Positions 24,801 through 35,652 of a DNA stretch of 64,000 nucleotides are shown in pieces. The DNA comes from Heterotrichella gracilis (Eukaryota; Sar; Xanthophyceae; Tribonematales; Xanthonemataceae). Position numbers and translations under genes: made by a program. Where the stretch lies: positions 62,001-126,000 of the forward strand of contig JAULBX010005665.1 in assembly GCA_032358255.1 (NCBI GenBank). Reading direction: 5' to 3'. Position 1 is the first letter of the stretch. Each line of letters starts with the position of its first letter. The notes beneath the pieces were generated by a model. The model did not search any database, was not told where the DNA came from, and was given only the letters and a program-made list of their open reading frames with translations.

Positions 24801-27800
24801 CAAACAGTGTGCACTTGAAAGCAGTTTTAATAGGAACGGACCCCTCCCGCCACACAAAAACCCTTGCCAGCGCACACACCTGGTCGCACATACCCCTTGT
24901 TTGTGTTCACGTGAATTTTTTGGAAATCAGAATTTAACAACGACAGCAGTGCCCTAGCGGTCCCCGGGAGCCCCTCCCACCCAGGTAAAACGGCCACATG
25001 TGACAAGCCACAGGCACATGACGCACAGCGCAGGGTCACCGCCCGCGCCCCGAGGACCAGAAAAGTGGATCTGGGATTTGCGTTTTCGCGTACCTGTCCC
25101 ACCACCGTCACGTTTGCCGCCGCCCGCACATACTTCTTGTTGGCGTTCACGCTATCCCCACACGCGGTGCACCCCACGGTTGGCGAGAAGAAGTACTTGT
25201 CGCTGTTGACCTGTCGGGGGCACAGCAGGTCTGTGGGGGTGAGGCACAGCCCCCCTTGGAGAGCGATGGTGTCGGCCCCGCAGGAGCCCCAGGAGGTGGC
25301 GGGGGAGGCGGGGGTGAGGGGGTTGGTGACGTTGCAGGTGATGATCCTGCAGGGGGGGGAAAGGGGAAATGAGGCCTCGGCACAGCAGAGCAGGGTTTAA
25401 GGTCAGCTCACAGGGTTTGGGGTTTGGGCAGGGCAGTGTGCCCCAATGGCCAACAGGAAGGGGCGGTATCCTATCTAGGGTTTAGGCGTTAGGGCACTTC
25501 CGTCCGTAGAGGAGGTGAGGCTACACTTCAGGGTTAGGGTTCATGCTTGGGGTTTTTTACGTGGAGCAGGGTATGTCTGCGCCGGCCGCCGCCAGCGAGG
25601 GGTCGTATAAATTAGGATTAGGGATCAGGGTTAAGGTTCAGGGTATTTGCATACGTGGAGCAGGGTGTGGCCGCGCCTGCTGCCGCCAGCGAGGGGTCAT
25701 ATCTCAGGCGCTGCTGTGAGTTCAGGTCCACGGGGCTTAGGGTTTAGGGTTTATGGTATAGGGTTTATGGTGTAGGGTTTAGGGCTTTTGCATACGTAGA
25801 TTATGGTGTGGCCGTGTCTGCCGCCGCTAGTGAGAGGTCATATCGCAGGCGCTGCTGTGAGTTCAGGTCTACTTGGCTTAGGGTTTAGGGTTTAGGGTAT
25901 TTGCATACGTGGAGCAGGGTGTGGCAAAGCCTGCAGCCGCCAGCGAGGAGCACATCGCAGATGCTGCTGTGAATTCAGGTCCACGGGGCTTAGGGTTTAG
26001 GGTTTAGGGTATTTGCGTACGTGGAGCAGGGTGTGGCCGCGCCCGCCGCCGCTAGCGAGGGGTCATATCGCAGGCGCTGCTGTGTGTTGAGGTCCACGGG
26101 GCAATCCAACATGAGGGCTGCGGAGCTGCCCACGCATTGGTAGAACTTGGTGCAGTCCTCGGGGACTGGCAAAAAGGTCTTGTAGCCCTGGAGGAAACAG
26201 CGGGGATGGTCAGTGGCCGTCGGTGGGGATTGCCAGAAAAGGCAGTGTGTCCCTGGGATGAACAATGGGGTTGGACAGGTGCAGTTTTTGGGACCGGGAA
26301 GAGGGCACTGACTGGATGGCAGCAGGGGAAGGGAGCTATGGCATTAACCCTGTACCCTTGACCTCCACCGCACATGTATGCAACCCTAGGCCCTAATGCT
26401 CAACCCTGAACCCTACCCCCCCCTTGCGCCCCTCACCACCAAATTTAATGACAGAGGCAACACCGGTACAACTGGGACCCCTCATGTTACCTCCACACCT
26501 TTTGAACTCTGGTGGAGCTGAGAACATCTTCCGCTATGAAGACCAAACAGATCATGAAACCGAGCATATTCAGACCTTTCCCTTCGCGCCTTTTATCACT
26601 AAATTATACAGTGACAGTATCACTATAGCGACAGCCCACATGCAAGCGCGTGCGCCCCCACTCACCCCGTACGCGTTGCAGAAGCACTGCGCCTCGAAGG
26701 GCGGACAGGTGGTGCCTGGGTCATAGGCCTGCTCCTCCACTGCAGGCTGAGGGATGTCGACAAATTTGAGGTTGTAGATCCGCAGGGGCTTGAAGGGGTC
26801 CAACACACCTGGGTGGAGCAGAAAAAACACTGTGTTTGAGAGCGTGATATATACAGTATATATGTACATATGATATGTCAGCGTGATATTTACCTATATA
26901 AGTAAAATATTATGTAATATAATATGGACAAATATAGGTAAATGTAGGGTTACCAGCTCCACATTCAACACCAGCAAGTGCAAGTGCAATCTGCCAGAAA
27001 ATTAAAAGAGCGGTAAAACACCACTACTTTTCAGGGGGTCCGCATTCACCACCCGCAATGCAAAGTGGGGGAAATCATTATGATTTCTCTTACTTTGTTT
27101 TTCCGCACCTTGCATGTGCAGGTGGTGTATGCAAAACCCATACATTACATGGTAAAAAATAATGAATAGTTTATCATTCAGTATTAACCATGTTACATGG
27201 TTCATGTATAAACATAATAACGCACCTGGGTTTGCTGCCAGTAGCGTGCTGATTGGGATCTTGTACTGCTGGCCCAGCTGGAACAGGGTCAGCCCATTGT
27301 TGCCAGAGTCGATGCAGATGGACAGCTTGAGGGAGGTGTCCACTGGGGCTGGCACACCTGCAAGAAGGGAGGGGAGGGGGTTTCAAGCTGTCTATTACTT
27401 CGTTACATGACGAGTAGTAAAGAAGCTCCCACAAAAGAAAACAAAATACCCACAAGAAAATATGTCATATGGGTGGGGGTTCACGTGGGCGCAGCTGGCA
27501 ACCACATGGGCCTTCAAGAGGGCCATGTGGGTTGCGCTGTGGGCCGCGATGGCGGCAAGCAACCCTAAACCCTATGCGTAGGCATCACGCACACAACAGC
27601 TTGCAGCAACCATCAACAAAGCCTCATGCGCACCCCTCCAGACAGGCACACCCCACCCACACCTCCCTCCGCAGCAAAAGCCGGGATCGATTTCCCCCAT
27701 TGCCGCCCCTCTCCCTGGATCCCCACCTGAGCAGGGCGGGACTGAAATCGACTGCTCGGGATACAACTGCTCTGTGTTGACCAGCCAGGGGTTGACGTCA

Positions 27801-30800
27801 ATCAGGTCTTGGACGCCGATGGTCACATCGGTTGCGTCGTTGTACTGCTGCGCAATGTAGTCCAGGGTCTCGGTGCTGCCGTTGAGGAATCTGCGCACGG
27901 TGTAGATGCTCCGGCAGCCGTAGGCGGCGGTGTAGAGGGCCTCTGTGGGTGGGGGGAGGGGGGAGGTTGTTGGGGCGGGGTGTGGTGGGTGGGGGATGTG
28001 GGAGGTGGCATGCAGTTGAGGATTTGTAGGCATGGCTTGGGGAATGGGGACCCCTGCTCTGCAAGGTCTACCAGATGCCCACGAACTGGAGGGCCCATCC
28101 GTGCAAAAAAACATGTATTGGTCCAATCTGCCATGCAAGCGGCGCACATGCGTAAGCCAGGTGTATTGTAATAATACTAAGGTCAGTATTATTAGATTTA
28201 CCCTTGCTTAGGCTGGCCATGCGTTTAGCCTAGTTTCTAAACCTAAACCCTGGGGGTTGGTCAACGTCACCCGCCACGCCGCACCTGTCATCTGCAGCAG
28301 AGGGTACGTCGCGCGCTCCGCCACCTTGCATTTGTTCACCCCCTTGCGCCACTTTATGAACCCCTTGCTGCCCCAGTCGGACCCCCACGAGTTTTTCACG
28401 ATCCAGTAGGGCGTGCTGGATGAGGAATCGGTGCCATAGCCCACAATCAGCATGGCGTGGTTGATCACATTGTTGGCTGCGCAGGGACCATCAAAGATCT
28501 TGTCATCGGTGTAGGACCCCCCTTGGCTGGCGGGGAGGCCAAACTGGGTGAGGGCGTCTGCGTCGATGGCAAAGCCTGCCACCACCGGCTGGTTGGAGAC
28601 TGCCTGCGCATGGGGAGGGTGGGCAGGGTTTAGGGTTTATGGTTGGAGACGGGCCTGCGAATGGGGAGGGTGGGCAGGGTTTAGGGTATATGATTGGAGA
28701 CGGGCCTGCGCATGGGGAGGATGGGCAGGGCGCCTTAAATAGGGTTTTGCGAGGGTTTAATAATGGTGCAGCAAGCGAACTTGTGGCGGAATAGGGTGCA
28801 CCTGTAAACCCGAAACCCGCAACCCACTTGCCCTCATCTAGAAGGGTATATTGCCACAATTGCTTACTAGTCCAGGAACCCCATGAAGCTGAGTTATACA
28901 AGCCATTTTTCAGGTTGCAATCCCAGCACCGTAACCTTAAACCCTACATTCTGAACAACTCCATGGTCCCGCAGCTGAACCTTCCAGGGTCGCCCACAAG
29001 GCGCACGGTGCAGTGCTGTGGAGGGGCTTAGGATGTAGGGTTTCTGAGGGCGTTTAGGTTTTAGGGCGCATGGCGGTAGCTGTGTCAGACATGGCAGCAG
29101 TGGCTGCTTAGAAGTTAGGGTTTAGGGTTTGCACGGTTAGGGTTTAGGGCATGTGTCAGCAGTGGCTGGGTCGGGGGCCCTCTCCTCCTACTATGTACCT
29201 TTTCCAGCGCGCTTTCGTCCCCTGAAGGCACCGTCTCGTACCCCGCCACATAGGTCTTGCCAGGGCTTGCTGTTAGCCCCCCAGCAGATACCTTGCAGGT
29301 GTTGGACCCTCCCCCAGGGTCCAGAGGGTACTTGCCTGCTGTGGTCAGCCCATACTTCATGATGTACCTACACCCAAACAAGAGCTTTTCAAGGCCACTT
29401 ACAAAGGAGGTGGGAACTTAGGCCCTGCACTCCTTGTGTAGCCACACCACGAAGGAATGCACCCAAGGGAGTAACAGAATAAGAACCTAAAGTCCACCAG
29501 GACTGTACCCAACCCATCATCAGATTGGACACAATGGGCAGCAGAGGGCCAATGCCCTTTCCTTGTTCCAGGACAAGAGAATGTCAGTATTTCGTTGTAC
29601 TGAATTACCTGAACCCAACCTCGGGCCACCCCGCATTGCAGCCCGTGTCGTTGCCACTGTAGGAGGGCCTGCAGTCGATAAGCTCCTGTATGCTCAGCTC
29701 CTGGTATGAGGTGCCATTGTTGATGGAGATGAGGGAGGCCACTGCTTGCGCGGCGGTGAAAGCCCAGCAGGAGTCACAGGCCTGCACGGTGGGGTTCAGT
29801 GTCAACGTGTGGATGATTCCTGGGCTGAGCGGCAGTATGAGGGGGACCGTTGGCTGTGTCAGCTTGCGTGCGGTTGATCTGTTGGGAGTGCTGCGTTGGT
29901 GGAGGTAGAGCGGCACCCCAAGTGGCAACCCCAGAGCTGGTTCCCTGCTGCAAGGCTTTGATGCACAGTGCGAGGTTGGCAGCGGTGGTGCGCCTACCAC
30001 AAAATGCACCGTGTATCTGCATGCTGCATCAGATAGCTTGCACTGTATGTGCAGTGCAAAGATATACTAAACGATGGGTGTCCGCCACAGCAAATTCCCC
30101 TTGCCATGCGGTACACACTTGGAAATAGCTAACAAACTAACAGACTAAAGTATGCGGTGCACACCTGCTGGTTGAGAGAAGGGGAGGACACTATCCGTGG
30201 GCTGGTGTAGCTGGTCCAGTTCACTTTGGGCAAAGCAACCGCTGTCTTGTACTTGAAGGTTGGGGTGAGGTACACAAAGGTTGCGTTGGGAGGCTGGGAG
30301 GCCCCTGTGGCGTAGGCAGTCACTGTCTGTTTCAGCTTGCGCCCATAGGGGGAGGCAACTGCTGCCAGTGCGGGCTGAAGCGCGCAGCATGCAACCTGCG
30401 CGGTGGGTGCGTGTGGGGTGGATCAGGGGTGGCAGTGGTTTGAGAGGGCGGGTGATGTGATTTGCAGGCAGTGGGCGGTGAGGGAGGTCTGGTTGTGGGT
30501 GTGGATGTTATGCACAGCAACACCGCAGAAGGCTTTGCACAAAAGGGCCTACCCCTGGCCAACTCAGCATGTGCACCTTCCATCGTGGCTGCTACCTCTT
30601 CAGTGCCTAAACCGAACTCATCTGCCAAAGCCTAGTTGTGTGAGTCGTTGGTTTTGTACACAGCTGCCCAGCAAACAAGGCACATGCCCATTGCTGCCAC
30701 CCAGCATGACGCCCTGTAGAAAGTTGGCAACAGGGAGCGAGCGCCGTGCACAACCATCACCTCTAGAACCCCACAGGACATACAGACAACCAGCGCTATG

Positions 30801-30954
30801 CTTGCACAGGTTGGAAACGTGCCAACAGCCCATAGTCATATGCAGCGTTTGGTTGTGCAGGGTACTCGTGATTGGGTGTGCCAGTAACCACCGGGATGCT
30901 TACCAGGAGAAGGACACACGCATGCAGCGTCGCCATACTGTTTCGAAGGGCCAT
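18887..30954 (-). CDS. Secreted papain-like protease with LysM and CBM14 chitin-binding domains
   Basis: Predicted extracellular cysteine protease tethered to chitin or a related glycan. ATG at 30954 gives MALRNSMATLHACVLLLVS, a signal peptide; an inner ATG at 30936 is also possible. After a propeptide comes the C1A domain: oxyanion Gln and catalytic Cys in NQQ|ACDSCWAF (joined across an intron ending at 30165), His in NNVINHAMLIVGYG, Asn in IVKNSWGSDWG. Then follow LysM domains (27727-27942 and 26665-27357), a CBM14/peritrophin-like domain (26021-26189, EDCTKFYQCVGSS), several Cys-rich exons (23595-25346), a soluble linker (about 22670-23068), more Cys-rich exons (21052-22318), a polyproline segment (about 20542-20768), two further LysM domains (19434-20150) and a final exon ending at TAA 18887. 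About twenty exons are needed and most junctions are approximate. Two adjacent genes remain possible, with a break near 22-24 kb. Papain-type proteases with chitin-binding repeats are known from Volvox; this combination is larger. Confidence 0.75.
19434..20150 (-). other. C-terminal LysM pair
   Basis: First domain: CNQVYVVQSRDLAPGDPAST, then VSVADFVAANPVFSN and STVNIPPCQG. Second: AAVYQPKPSDTIFTIADLF, then VDPNDLANQNPFLSN and TQISVPPC. They resemble each other closely and probably arose by duplication. Confidence 0.85.
20160..20700 (-). repeat. G-rich tract encoding a polyproline hinge and intron
   Basis: The plus strand is strongly G-rich. The part from about 20542 to 20690 encodes SPPPPSPRKSPPPKPPRTPP and similar proline repeats, a rod-like linker typical of algal wall proteins. 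The part below about 20530 is a purine-rich intron. Confidence 0.65.
21150..21390 (-). repeat. Three copies of an acceptor and exon start
   Basis: The exon start coding for GCNTDPEVVC (about 21156-21177, acceptor CCCCCAG) recurs at about 21241-21265 and 21332-21360. Each copy has its pyrimidine tract and AG, and each is followed by TTTAGGG-like sequence on the plus strand. The period is 86-91 bp. The copy nearest the reading exon is taken as functional. Confidence 0.85.
21720..21900 (-). repeat. Two copies of the GTSDAA exon start
   Basis: The exon beginning GTSDAALIWTCQC (about 21722-21761) is copied at about 21847-21886, which would read GTTDAARIWTCQC. Both have a CAG acceptor; a CCCTAG-GG spacer lies between. 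Alternative acceptors are plausible, but the upstream copy lacks an evident donor. Confidence 0.8.
22100..22270 (-). repeat. Two copies of an exon end with intact donors
   Basis: The exon end reading CNVLSLTTL followed by GTGAGT (about 22215-22265) is repeated at about 22125-22180, where it is followed by GTAAGG. Both donors look usable. The spacer is AT-rich rather than telomere-like. Confidence 0.75.
22290..22435 (-). repeat. Two copies of an acceptor and exon start
   Basis: The exon start GFSCSVMFSPAS (about 22290-22318) is repeated at about 22386-22432, where the acceptor reads CCCAGGCATC. The copy lies upstream in the same intron. Confidence 0.75.
25559..26110 (-). repeat. CBM14 exon end repeated four times in the next intron
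   Basis: The last about 80 bases of the CBM14 exon plus its donor recur at about 25908-25989, 25796-25876 and 25661-25738, with a shorter copy at 25559-25606. Copies keep a GTATGC-type donor at the same place and are separated by TTAGGGTTTAGGG runs. The copies have drifted from each other, so they are not recent assembly artefacts. Confidence 0.9.
26021..26189 (-). other. CBM14/peritrophin-A-like chitin-binding domain
   Basis: One exon encodes FLPVPEDCTKFYQCVGSSAA, then a CP pair and a closing Cys (ATPCSTY). Spacing and the C-x-KFYQC core match the chitin-binding peritrophin-A family. The donor after the exon is GTACGC at 26020. Confidence 0.75.
26665..27942 (-). other. Two LysM domains after the protease
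   Basis: The first reads YTVRRFLNGSTETLDYIAQQ then QDLIDVNPWL and SISVPPC. The second reads LTLFQLGQQYKIPISTLLAA and is split by an intron after NPG, continuing with VLDPFKPLRIYNLKFVDIPQ. Both have the LysM pattern of an aliphatic helix, a conserved Asn-Pro and a closing V/I-x-V/I-P strand. LysM binds GlcNAc polymers. Confidence 0.8.
28287..29781 (-). other. C1A peptidase catalytic core
   Basis: The catalytic Cys codon is at about 29767-29769, the His at about 28457-28459 and the Asn at about 28391-28393, on three exons. The usual Gly before SCW is Asp (ACDSCW). Glycine-rich PLDPGGGSNTCKV and the GSDWGSKGFIKW stretch match the C1A fold. Confidence 0.9.
28600..28735 (-). repeat. Three copies of an acceptor in the protease domain
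   Basis: The acceptor GCGCAG and exon start coding AVSNQP (about 28590-28615) are followed by similar blocks near 28645-28690 and 28693-28735, period about 50 bp, with TTTAGGGTTT spacers. The two upstream copies read GCCCGTCTCCAA after the AG. Confidence 0.8.
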
Positions 30955-31636
30955 ACACGCAGTTATGTTGGTGTGGGTAGAGGCGAGACCTCGAGCGCGC
31001 ACCCTGCGGCCATCCCTCGCGACTGGTTTGAACTGGGCTGTGAACCACCAGGGTGCGTACTACTTCGTAGTAGGGACAGAGGATCAAAGGTGGCTGGGTT
31101 ACGAAGCGTAATAGGGTCTTGCGGCTTGTTAACGCTTAGGTGTAAGCAACTTTTGGGTTTGCAAGTAGCCAGCTGGCTAAGTTTGCCGCTATTTGTGCAC
31201 CCCGTGCCTTTGCGCCACGTTCGGCTGCCCGCCAGTGGGCGCGATTTGAAGGACCAACGTCGCCGCCGATACCGCCGATGGTTCCTATATCACTGAGATA
31301 AATCACCGCAGGCCTCCCACCGATGCCCATCGGCGTCGTTGAGCCGCAATTCTACTACCTAGCCAAGCCACGTGTCCTCCCCGGGGCAAACCAGACAAAC
31401 ACTGCTTGGTATAGCAGTCACTACCAAGTGCTGTAAACACTGCTAGAGGTTGTAGTCCGTTTAGTTGCATTCTCCATACTACGACAGCACTGGACAGTCT
31501 TTCTCTCGTCTTCGTCTCTTGAAGCAGCACGCCAGAGGTCCACGCCAGGCACCTCTCGAGTAGTAGCTGTGTTGTTCTGTAACGATGCGTGTCGACGCAG
31601 CTCTACTTCTTCAACAGTGCCCGTAACAGCAATCCC
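30955..31636. promoter_or_regulatory. Divergent promoter region, protease and RCL1
   Basis: The start codons of the minus-strand protease gene and plus-strand RCL1 are separated by 682 bp. Both promoters and 5' UTRs must lie here or extend into the genes. No TATA box could be assigned with confidence. Confidence 0.5.
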
Positions 31637-34600
31637 ATGTTGCGGTTTGAAGGCAGCCAGCAGTTTCGGCAGCGCATCGCCTGCTCGACGCTGTCCAACA
31701 AGGCCATACGCATAGACGACATCCGCGCGGACGATGAAAGCCCCGGGCTCAGGGACTACGAAGCCTCCCTGCTCAGGCTGGTAGAGAAGCTCACAAACGG
31801 CTGCACGGTAGAAATAAACGAAACAGGTATGCTTGCAAGTGTTGGCACGATCGAACACAATTCCTGCATATGCATGCATGCATGCATATGCACTTGGCGG
31901 CGGTGGGGCCTCCGCTCGGTGGGCACTCTGTGTTCCCTTCTCCAACGCCTCCGCATACCCTTGCATTACACCCCTTCATTTCAACGTCGTCCACGACCCT
32001 TTACACGCGCGGTTGTGGCCCTCGCAGGCACCAGCTTACGGTATCGTCCCGGGTGGGTGACTGGGGGCAGTGGCCTGGTGCACGACTGTGGCACCGCGAG
32101 GGCTATCGGCTGGTTCCTGGAACCACTGGTGCTGCTAGCCCTCTTTGGGAAGAAGGTGGGGTATTGCCACTGCTGCAAACCACTTCCATGCGCCAATGCA
32201 CGCTTCTGCCATGCACACTTCTCCTAGGCATTCTACTGCCATTTCAGTGTATAGTAAGGATAGCTACCAGTATCCTTCTCACATGCACTGTCCATCCACC
32301 CGTGCCTATCTGCATACTTCTCCCATCCACTCTCGTTTCCTGCACCATACCCACCGCACTCGCCCTTGCCCAAGGGGCGGTACTTTGTGACTGCTTGCGT
32401 TACCATACCCTGGGCTCAACCCCCAACCCCGCTCACCCCTCCCACTGTGTGTCACAGCCCCTGTCCATTACCCTACGGGGTATCACCAACGATGACGTCG
32501 ACCCTGGGGTGGACACGTGGCGGACCGTCACGCTCCCCATGCTGCGCCAGCTGACGGGGAGCGAGGACGGCTTTGAGCTCAAAATCATCAAGCGGGGGGC
32601 AGCGCCAAAGGTATATATATACCCATGCCCCTCCTCATAGCATGGGACACATTGGCTCCTCGCCCCACAGTGCTCAAAGCAGCTTGCGCCATCCGTCTCA
32701 CTCACCATGTGGCAGACCCCCGACCCAAACCGAAGTCTGGTTTTTTAACCTATTCCAATACACGGCCAAACCAGTCAAAGGTCATGCTCTGCTCCTGCAA
32801 GCGTGGTGCATGTGGTTTGCAAACAACCTCAAACCCTCACAACCACCCATGCTCTCACCCACAGGGCGGCGGCGAGATCATGCTCCGGATACCCGTCATC
32901 AAGCACCTGCCCCCCATCAGCCTGGTAGATGAGGGCATGGTGAAGCGGATACGCGGGGTGGCCCACTCCATGAAGGTCTCCCCGCAGACCAGCAACCGGC
33001 TGGTGGATGGCGCCCGAGGGGTGCTGAACCAGCTGCTGTCTGACGTGTACATCTTCACAGACCACATGGCGGGGGTGGAGGCGGGGCTGTCGCCGGGGTA
33101 TGGCCTGACGCTGGTGGCGGAGACGACCACTGGGTGCTACATGTCGTCTGAGAGCTGCAGTAAAAGGGAGGGGCAGGTGGGTGGGGGGTGGGAGAGGATG
33201 TGAAGGGGGTGGGTGGGGAGTGGGGATGGTGCAAGGGGAGTCTTGGCATGTGTGCATAGGTGGGGGGCGGGGGTGGGGGGCGACAAGGGGTTTGCATTCG
33301 ATGTGAATGAAAGGCGATTTTTTGTATGGGTATGGGCTGGCGCTGGTGGCGGTTGGAGACCACCACGGAGTGCTGCATGTGGTTGGAGAGCTGAGGAGGG
33401 AGGGGCGGTGGGTGGTGAGCAGGTGGGCAGGTGGTGGGCAGGTGGGCGGGCGGCAGGTGGGATGTGAAAGGGAGGGAATGTGGGTGGGTGGGGATTGATG
33501 GGGGTGCAAGGGACGGATTAGGGGTCATGGTGTGGTCGCTTGGGGGAGATGTGATGTGCCACCCAAAGGTGTGTGGTAGTGTGTGCGCTGTATGATGCAA
33601 GAAACTGGGGAGGTGCCTTCACAGGCTGCCTGTGACCTTCAATGTATTCGTATACTGACAGCCACACCGCCAAAAAATTGTACCCACTGTGCACTGCCTA
33701 GGTAATGCCAGGAAGAGGAAAAGCAGGGGGAGTAGCTCTGCAACCCCTCCGCACTGTTTTGCCGCGCATACAGCGCTGCCTATTTGATTAGGACTCACAG
33801 CTCCCACCACTGTCATGCCACTATGCATCACTTGCCATGGTCCCATGTGGGCCCCATGATCTGACTCACATGGTGCCTGTGTCCCATGTGACCGCTTTTG
33901 TGACTTGGCTTGTGGGATACCAGGGGTGTTAATAGAAGGAAAGGAAGGGAGCGCAACAGAGGCGGAGTTAGGGGCCACCACCTTGGTCAACATATAAAGA
34001 AGGATTCCTGGTGTGTGCACCAATACCCTGGTGATATATTGACCTCATTTATTATGATTGGTGCGATTCAATGCACCCCATTTTTCTGGTCCATGGCCCC
34101 ATTTGACCCTAAAGCATCACCGCCGTGCAGGATGGGGGTGGGGAGCCCCTTGTGCCGGAGGACGTTGGTCGCCACGCTGCCCTGGCGCTGCTTGAGGAGG
34201 TGCAGCGGGGAGGGGTGGTGGATGGGGTGCACCAGGTGGGTGGGGTTGGAGGGCATGGTGTTGTAACAGCATGGAATGTGGGGGTGTTGTGGTTGGTGTG
34301 GGTGCATGAGGGTGGGAGGACAGTGGTGCTGCATGTCGTGCTCCATCCACCATATGTTGTCACACCATGCGGTGGAGGAGAGTGGGGGCAGTAAAAGCAT
34401 GATACCCAGGTGGTGCACTGGACAAGCACTGCGGCAATAGGTAGGCGCGGCAACTTGTATGCATTGTGGCAGCAGTCTGCATGATGTCACGGACCATGCG
34501 GGGAGCACGAGGTTCTTGCAGAGTTTGCTGAGGACTCTCTGAGAGTGCATGTGCCTATTGTAGGGTTTGCTGATTACCCTATGCGCTATTGGCCCCGAGG

Positions 34601-34773
34601 AGCTGAACGAGCTGCGGGTGGGGCCCCTCACACCCTACGCCATCAAAACCCTACGGCACGTGAAGGAGTTCTTTGGAACCACATTCAGCATCAAGCCCCA
34701 GCGCGAGAGCCAAACCATCTTCCTGTCGTGCATTGGGGCAGCTGTGAAGAATATGTCAAAGAAGATTTCTTAG
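31637..34773 (+). CDS. RCL1, RNA 3'-phosphate cyclase-like 18S rRNA processing factor
   Basis: Nucleolar protein of the small-subunit processome, needed for pre-rRNA cleavage at site A2 and delivered with the GTPase Bms1 (known for yeast Rcl1). Six exons: 31637-31826, 32028-32155, 32458-32610, 32865-33176, 34131-34235 and 34564-34773, phases consistent, 365 residues, the usual family length. ATG at 31637 gives MLRFEGSQQFRQRI, matching the conserved start of RCL1. Later blocks include IRIDDIRADDESPGLRDYE, VHDCGTARAIGWFLEPLVLL, RGITNDDVDPGVDTWR, HMAGVEAGLSPGYG and VGPLTPYAIKTLRHVKEFFG. The donor of exon 4 is taken as CAG|GTGGGT at 33177, since the nearer GTAAAA would break the frame. The cyclase catalytic His of RtcA is not expected in RCL1. 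Intron 1 holds a long palindrome, intron 4 a copy of the exon 4 end. Confidence 0.96.
31865..31892. repeat. 28-base perfect palindrome of TGCA units in RCL1 intron 1
   Basis: Alternating TGCATA and TGCATG units form a perfect self-complementary sequence of 28 bases, about 40 bases after the first donor. It could form a hairpin in RNA or be a multimer of a TGCATGCA protein-binding site. A related cluster sits in DDB1 intron 2. Confidence 0.85.
33097..33415 (+). repeat. RCL1 exon 4 end copied about 230 bp downstream
   Basis: The last about 80 coding bases and donor of exon 4 (33097-33185) match 33328-33415 with scattered changes and small indels. The copy lies in intron 4, and GGTGGG remains at the donor position. 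The surrounding intron is G-rich. Confidence 0.8.
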
Positions 34774-35652
34774 CCTGGACTTTCCTAGCCACCCATTAGG
34801 GTTTAATTAATGACGCATATCCATGACATTTTTTGGGCCAGTTTTGAGGCTCATAGGTTATTCGCTTTGGGAGATGTCACGGACCACCATGGTGACGTAT
34901 TGCACCACCTGTCCTTTACAAGCCACTCAGCGTCACGCGGTGGCACCGTTTTCTAATGACAGATCTTTGAATCAACAGACTTCGCCTTCAAAATTTGAAA
35001 GAATGAATTATGTTTTCAATTGTGGTGAACTGATGGTGCAACACTCACCGCAATCTGCAGGTTGCAGCATGCATGCTTGCAGAAATTATCATAACCAGAT
35101 TGAGTGACAGTGCAGTGACTAACAGTGATTCGAATTAGCCAATTCTCATCCACAAAGTCTTCCAATAAAATCTCTATGATTTGTAACAATTGTTACAGGC
35201 TCAAATGGTTGTCGTAATTTCTTTATCCGAGATCAGCCAGCTTTCTGCACATGCTGGCTGGCTAGCTCCCCCGTCGCCCTATGTTGCACCCGTTGCAGCC
35301 AGCGGGCCCGTATCCCCAGCAGCCTGGCGCCACTCTGGCTGCACAGCATGCATGATGCTACCCCTTGCACACCCTGTGCACACCCGTGCACGGTGGCCCC
35401 CCCAAGCCGTGGCACGCACACGCAAATCAGCCACCCGCCACACACCATGTTGGCAAGAGACTAGCGGTGTCCCCTCATCTACCCTTCACCACCCCCACCC
35501 CCACCCCCCACCTGAGTGTCCTGCGCTTCAAAACCAAGGTTTGAACCCCTGAGTTCTCGAACCCGAAACCCTACATAAGCTATGGCTGCTCCCCCCAGCG
35601 GCCCCTACCCTCCTTATTGTTCTCAACAAGGATTGTAGATTAGAACCAGGCC
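34774..35652. other. Convergent spacer between RCL1 and the oxidoreductase
   Basis: About 880 bp between two stop codons facing each other. No gene is seen. A 16-base palindrome near its middle carries TGTAA on both strands and is listed separately. Confidence 0.6.
35182..35197. terminator. Palindromic, bidirectional TGTAA poly(A) signal
   Basis: TGTAACAATTGTTACA is a perfect palindrome, so TGTAA is read on both strands. It lies 409 bases after the RCL1 stop and 456 bases before the oxidoreductase stop in plus coordinates, nearly midway. TGTAA is the known chlorophyte poly(A) signal; use by both genes is inferred. Confidence 0.55.

Noticed and set aside
25559-26110. CRISPR-like array of spaced repeats
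   Set aside because: Repeats are diverged copies of an exon end with a donor site, in a eukaryotic intron; spacers are telomere-like and not unique.
30403-31296. 297-codon plus-strand open frame
   Set aside because: Overlaps the protease signal-peptide and propeptide exons on the other strand and crosses the divergent promoter; no domain or splice pattern.
31865-31892. Terminal inverted repeat of a mobile element
   Set aside because: A single self-complementary simple-sequence palindrome with no partner repeat, target-site duplication or transposase frame nearby.
33161-33166. Donor GTAAAA for RCL1 exon 4
   Set aside because: Using it leaves the next exon out of frame; the GTGGGT donor after 33176 keeps phase and gives the expected length.
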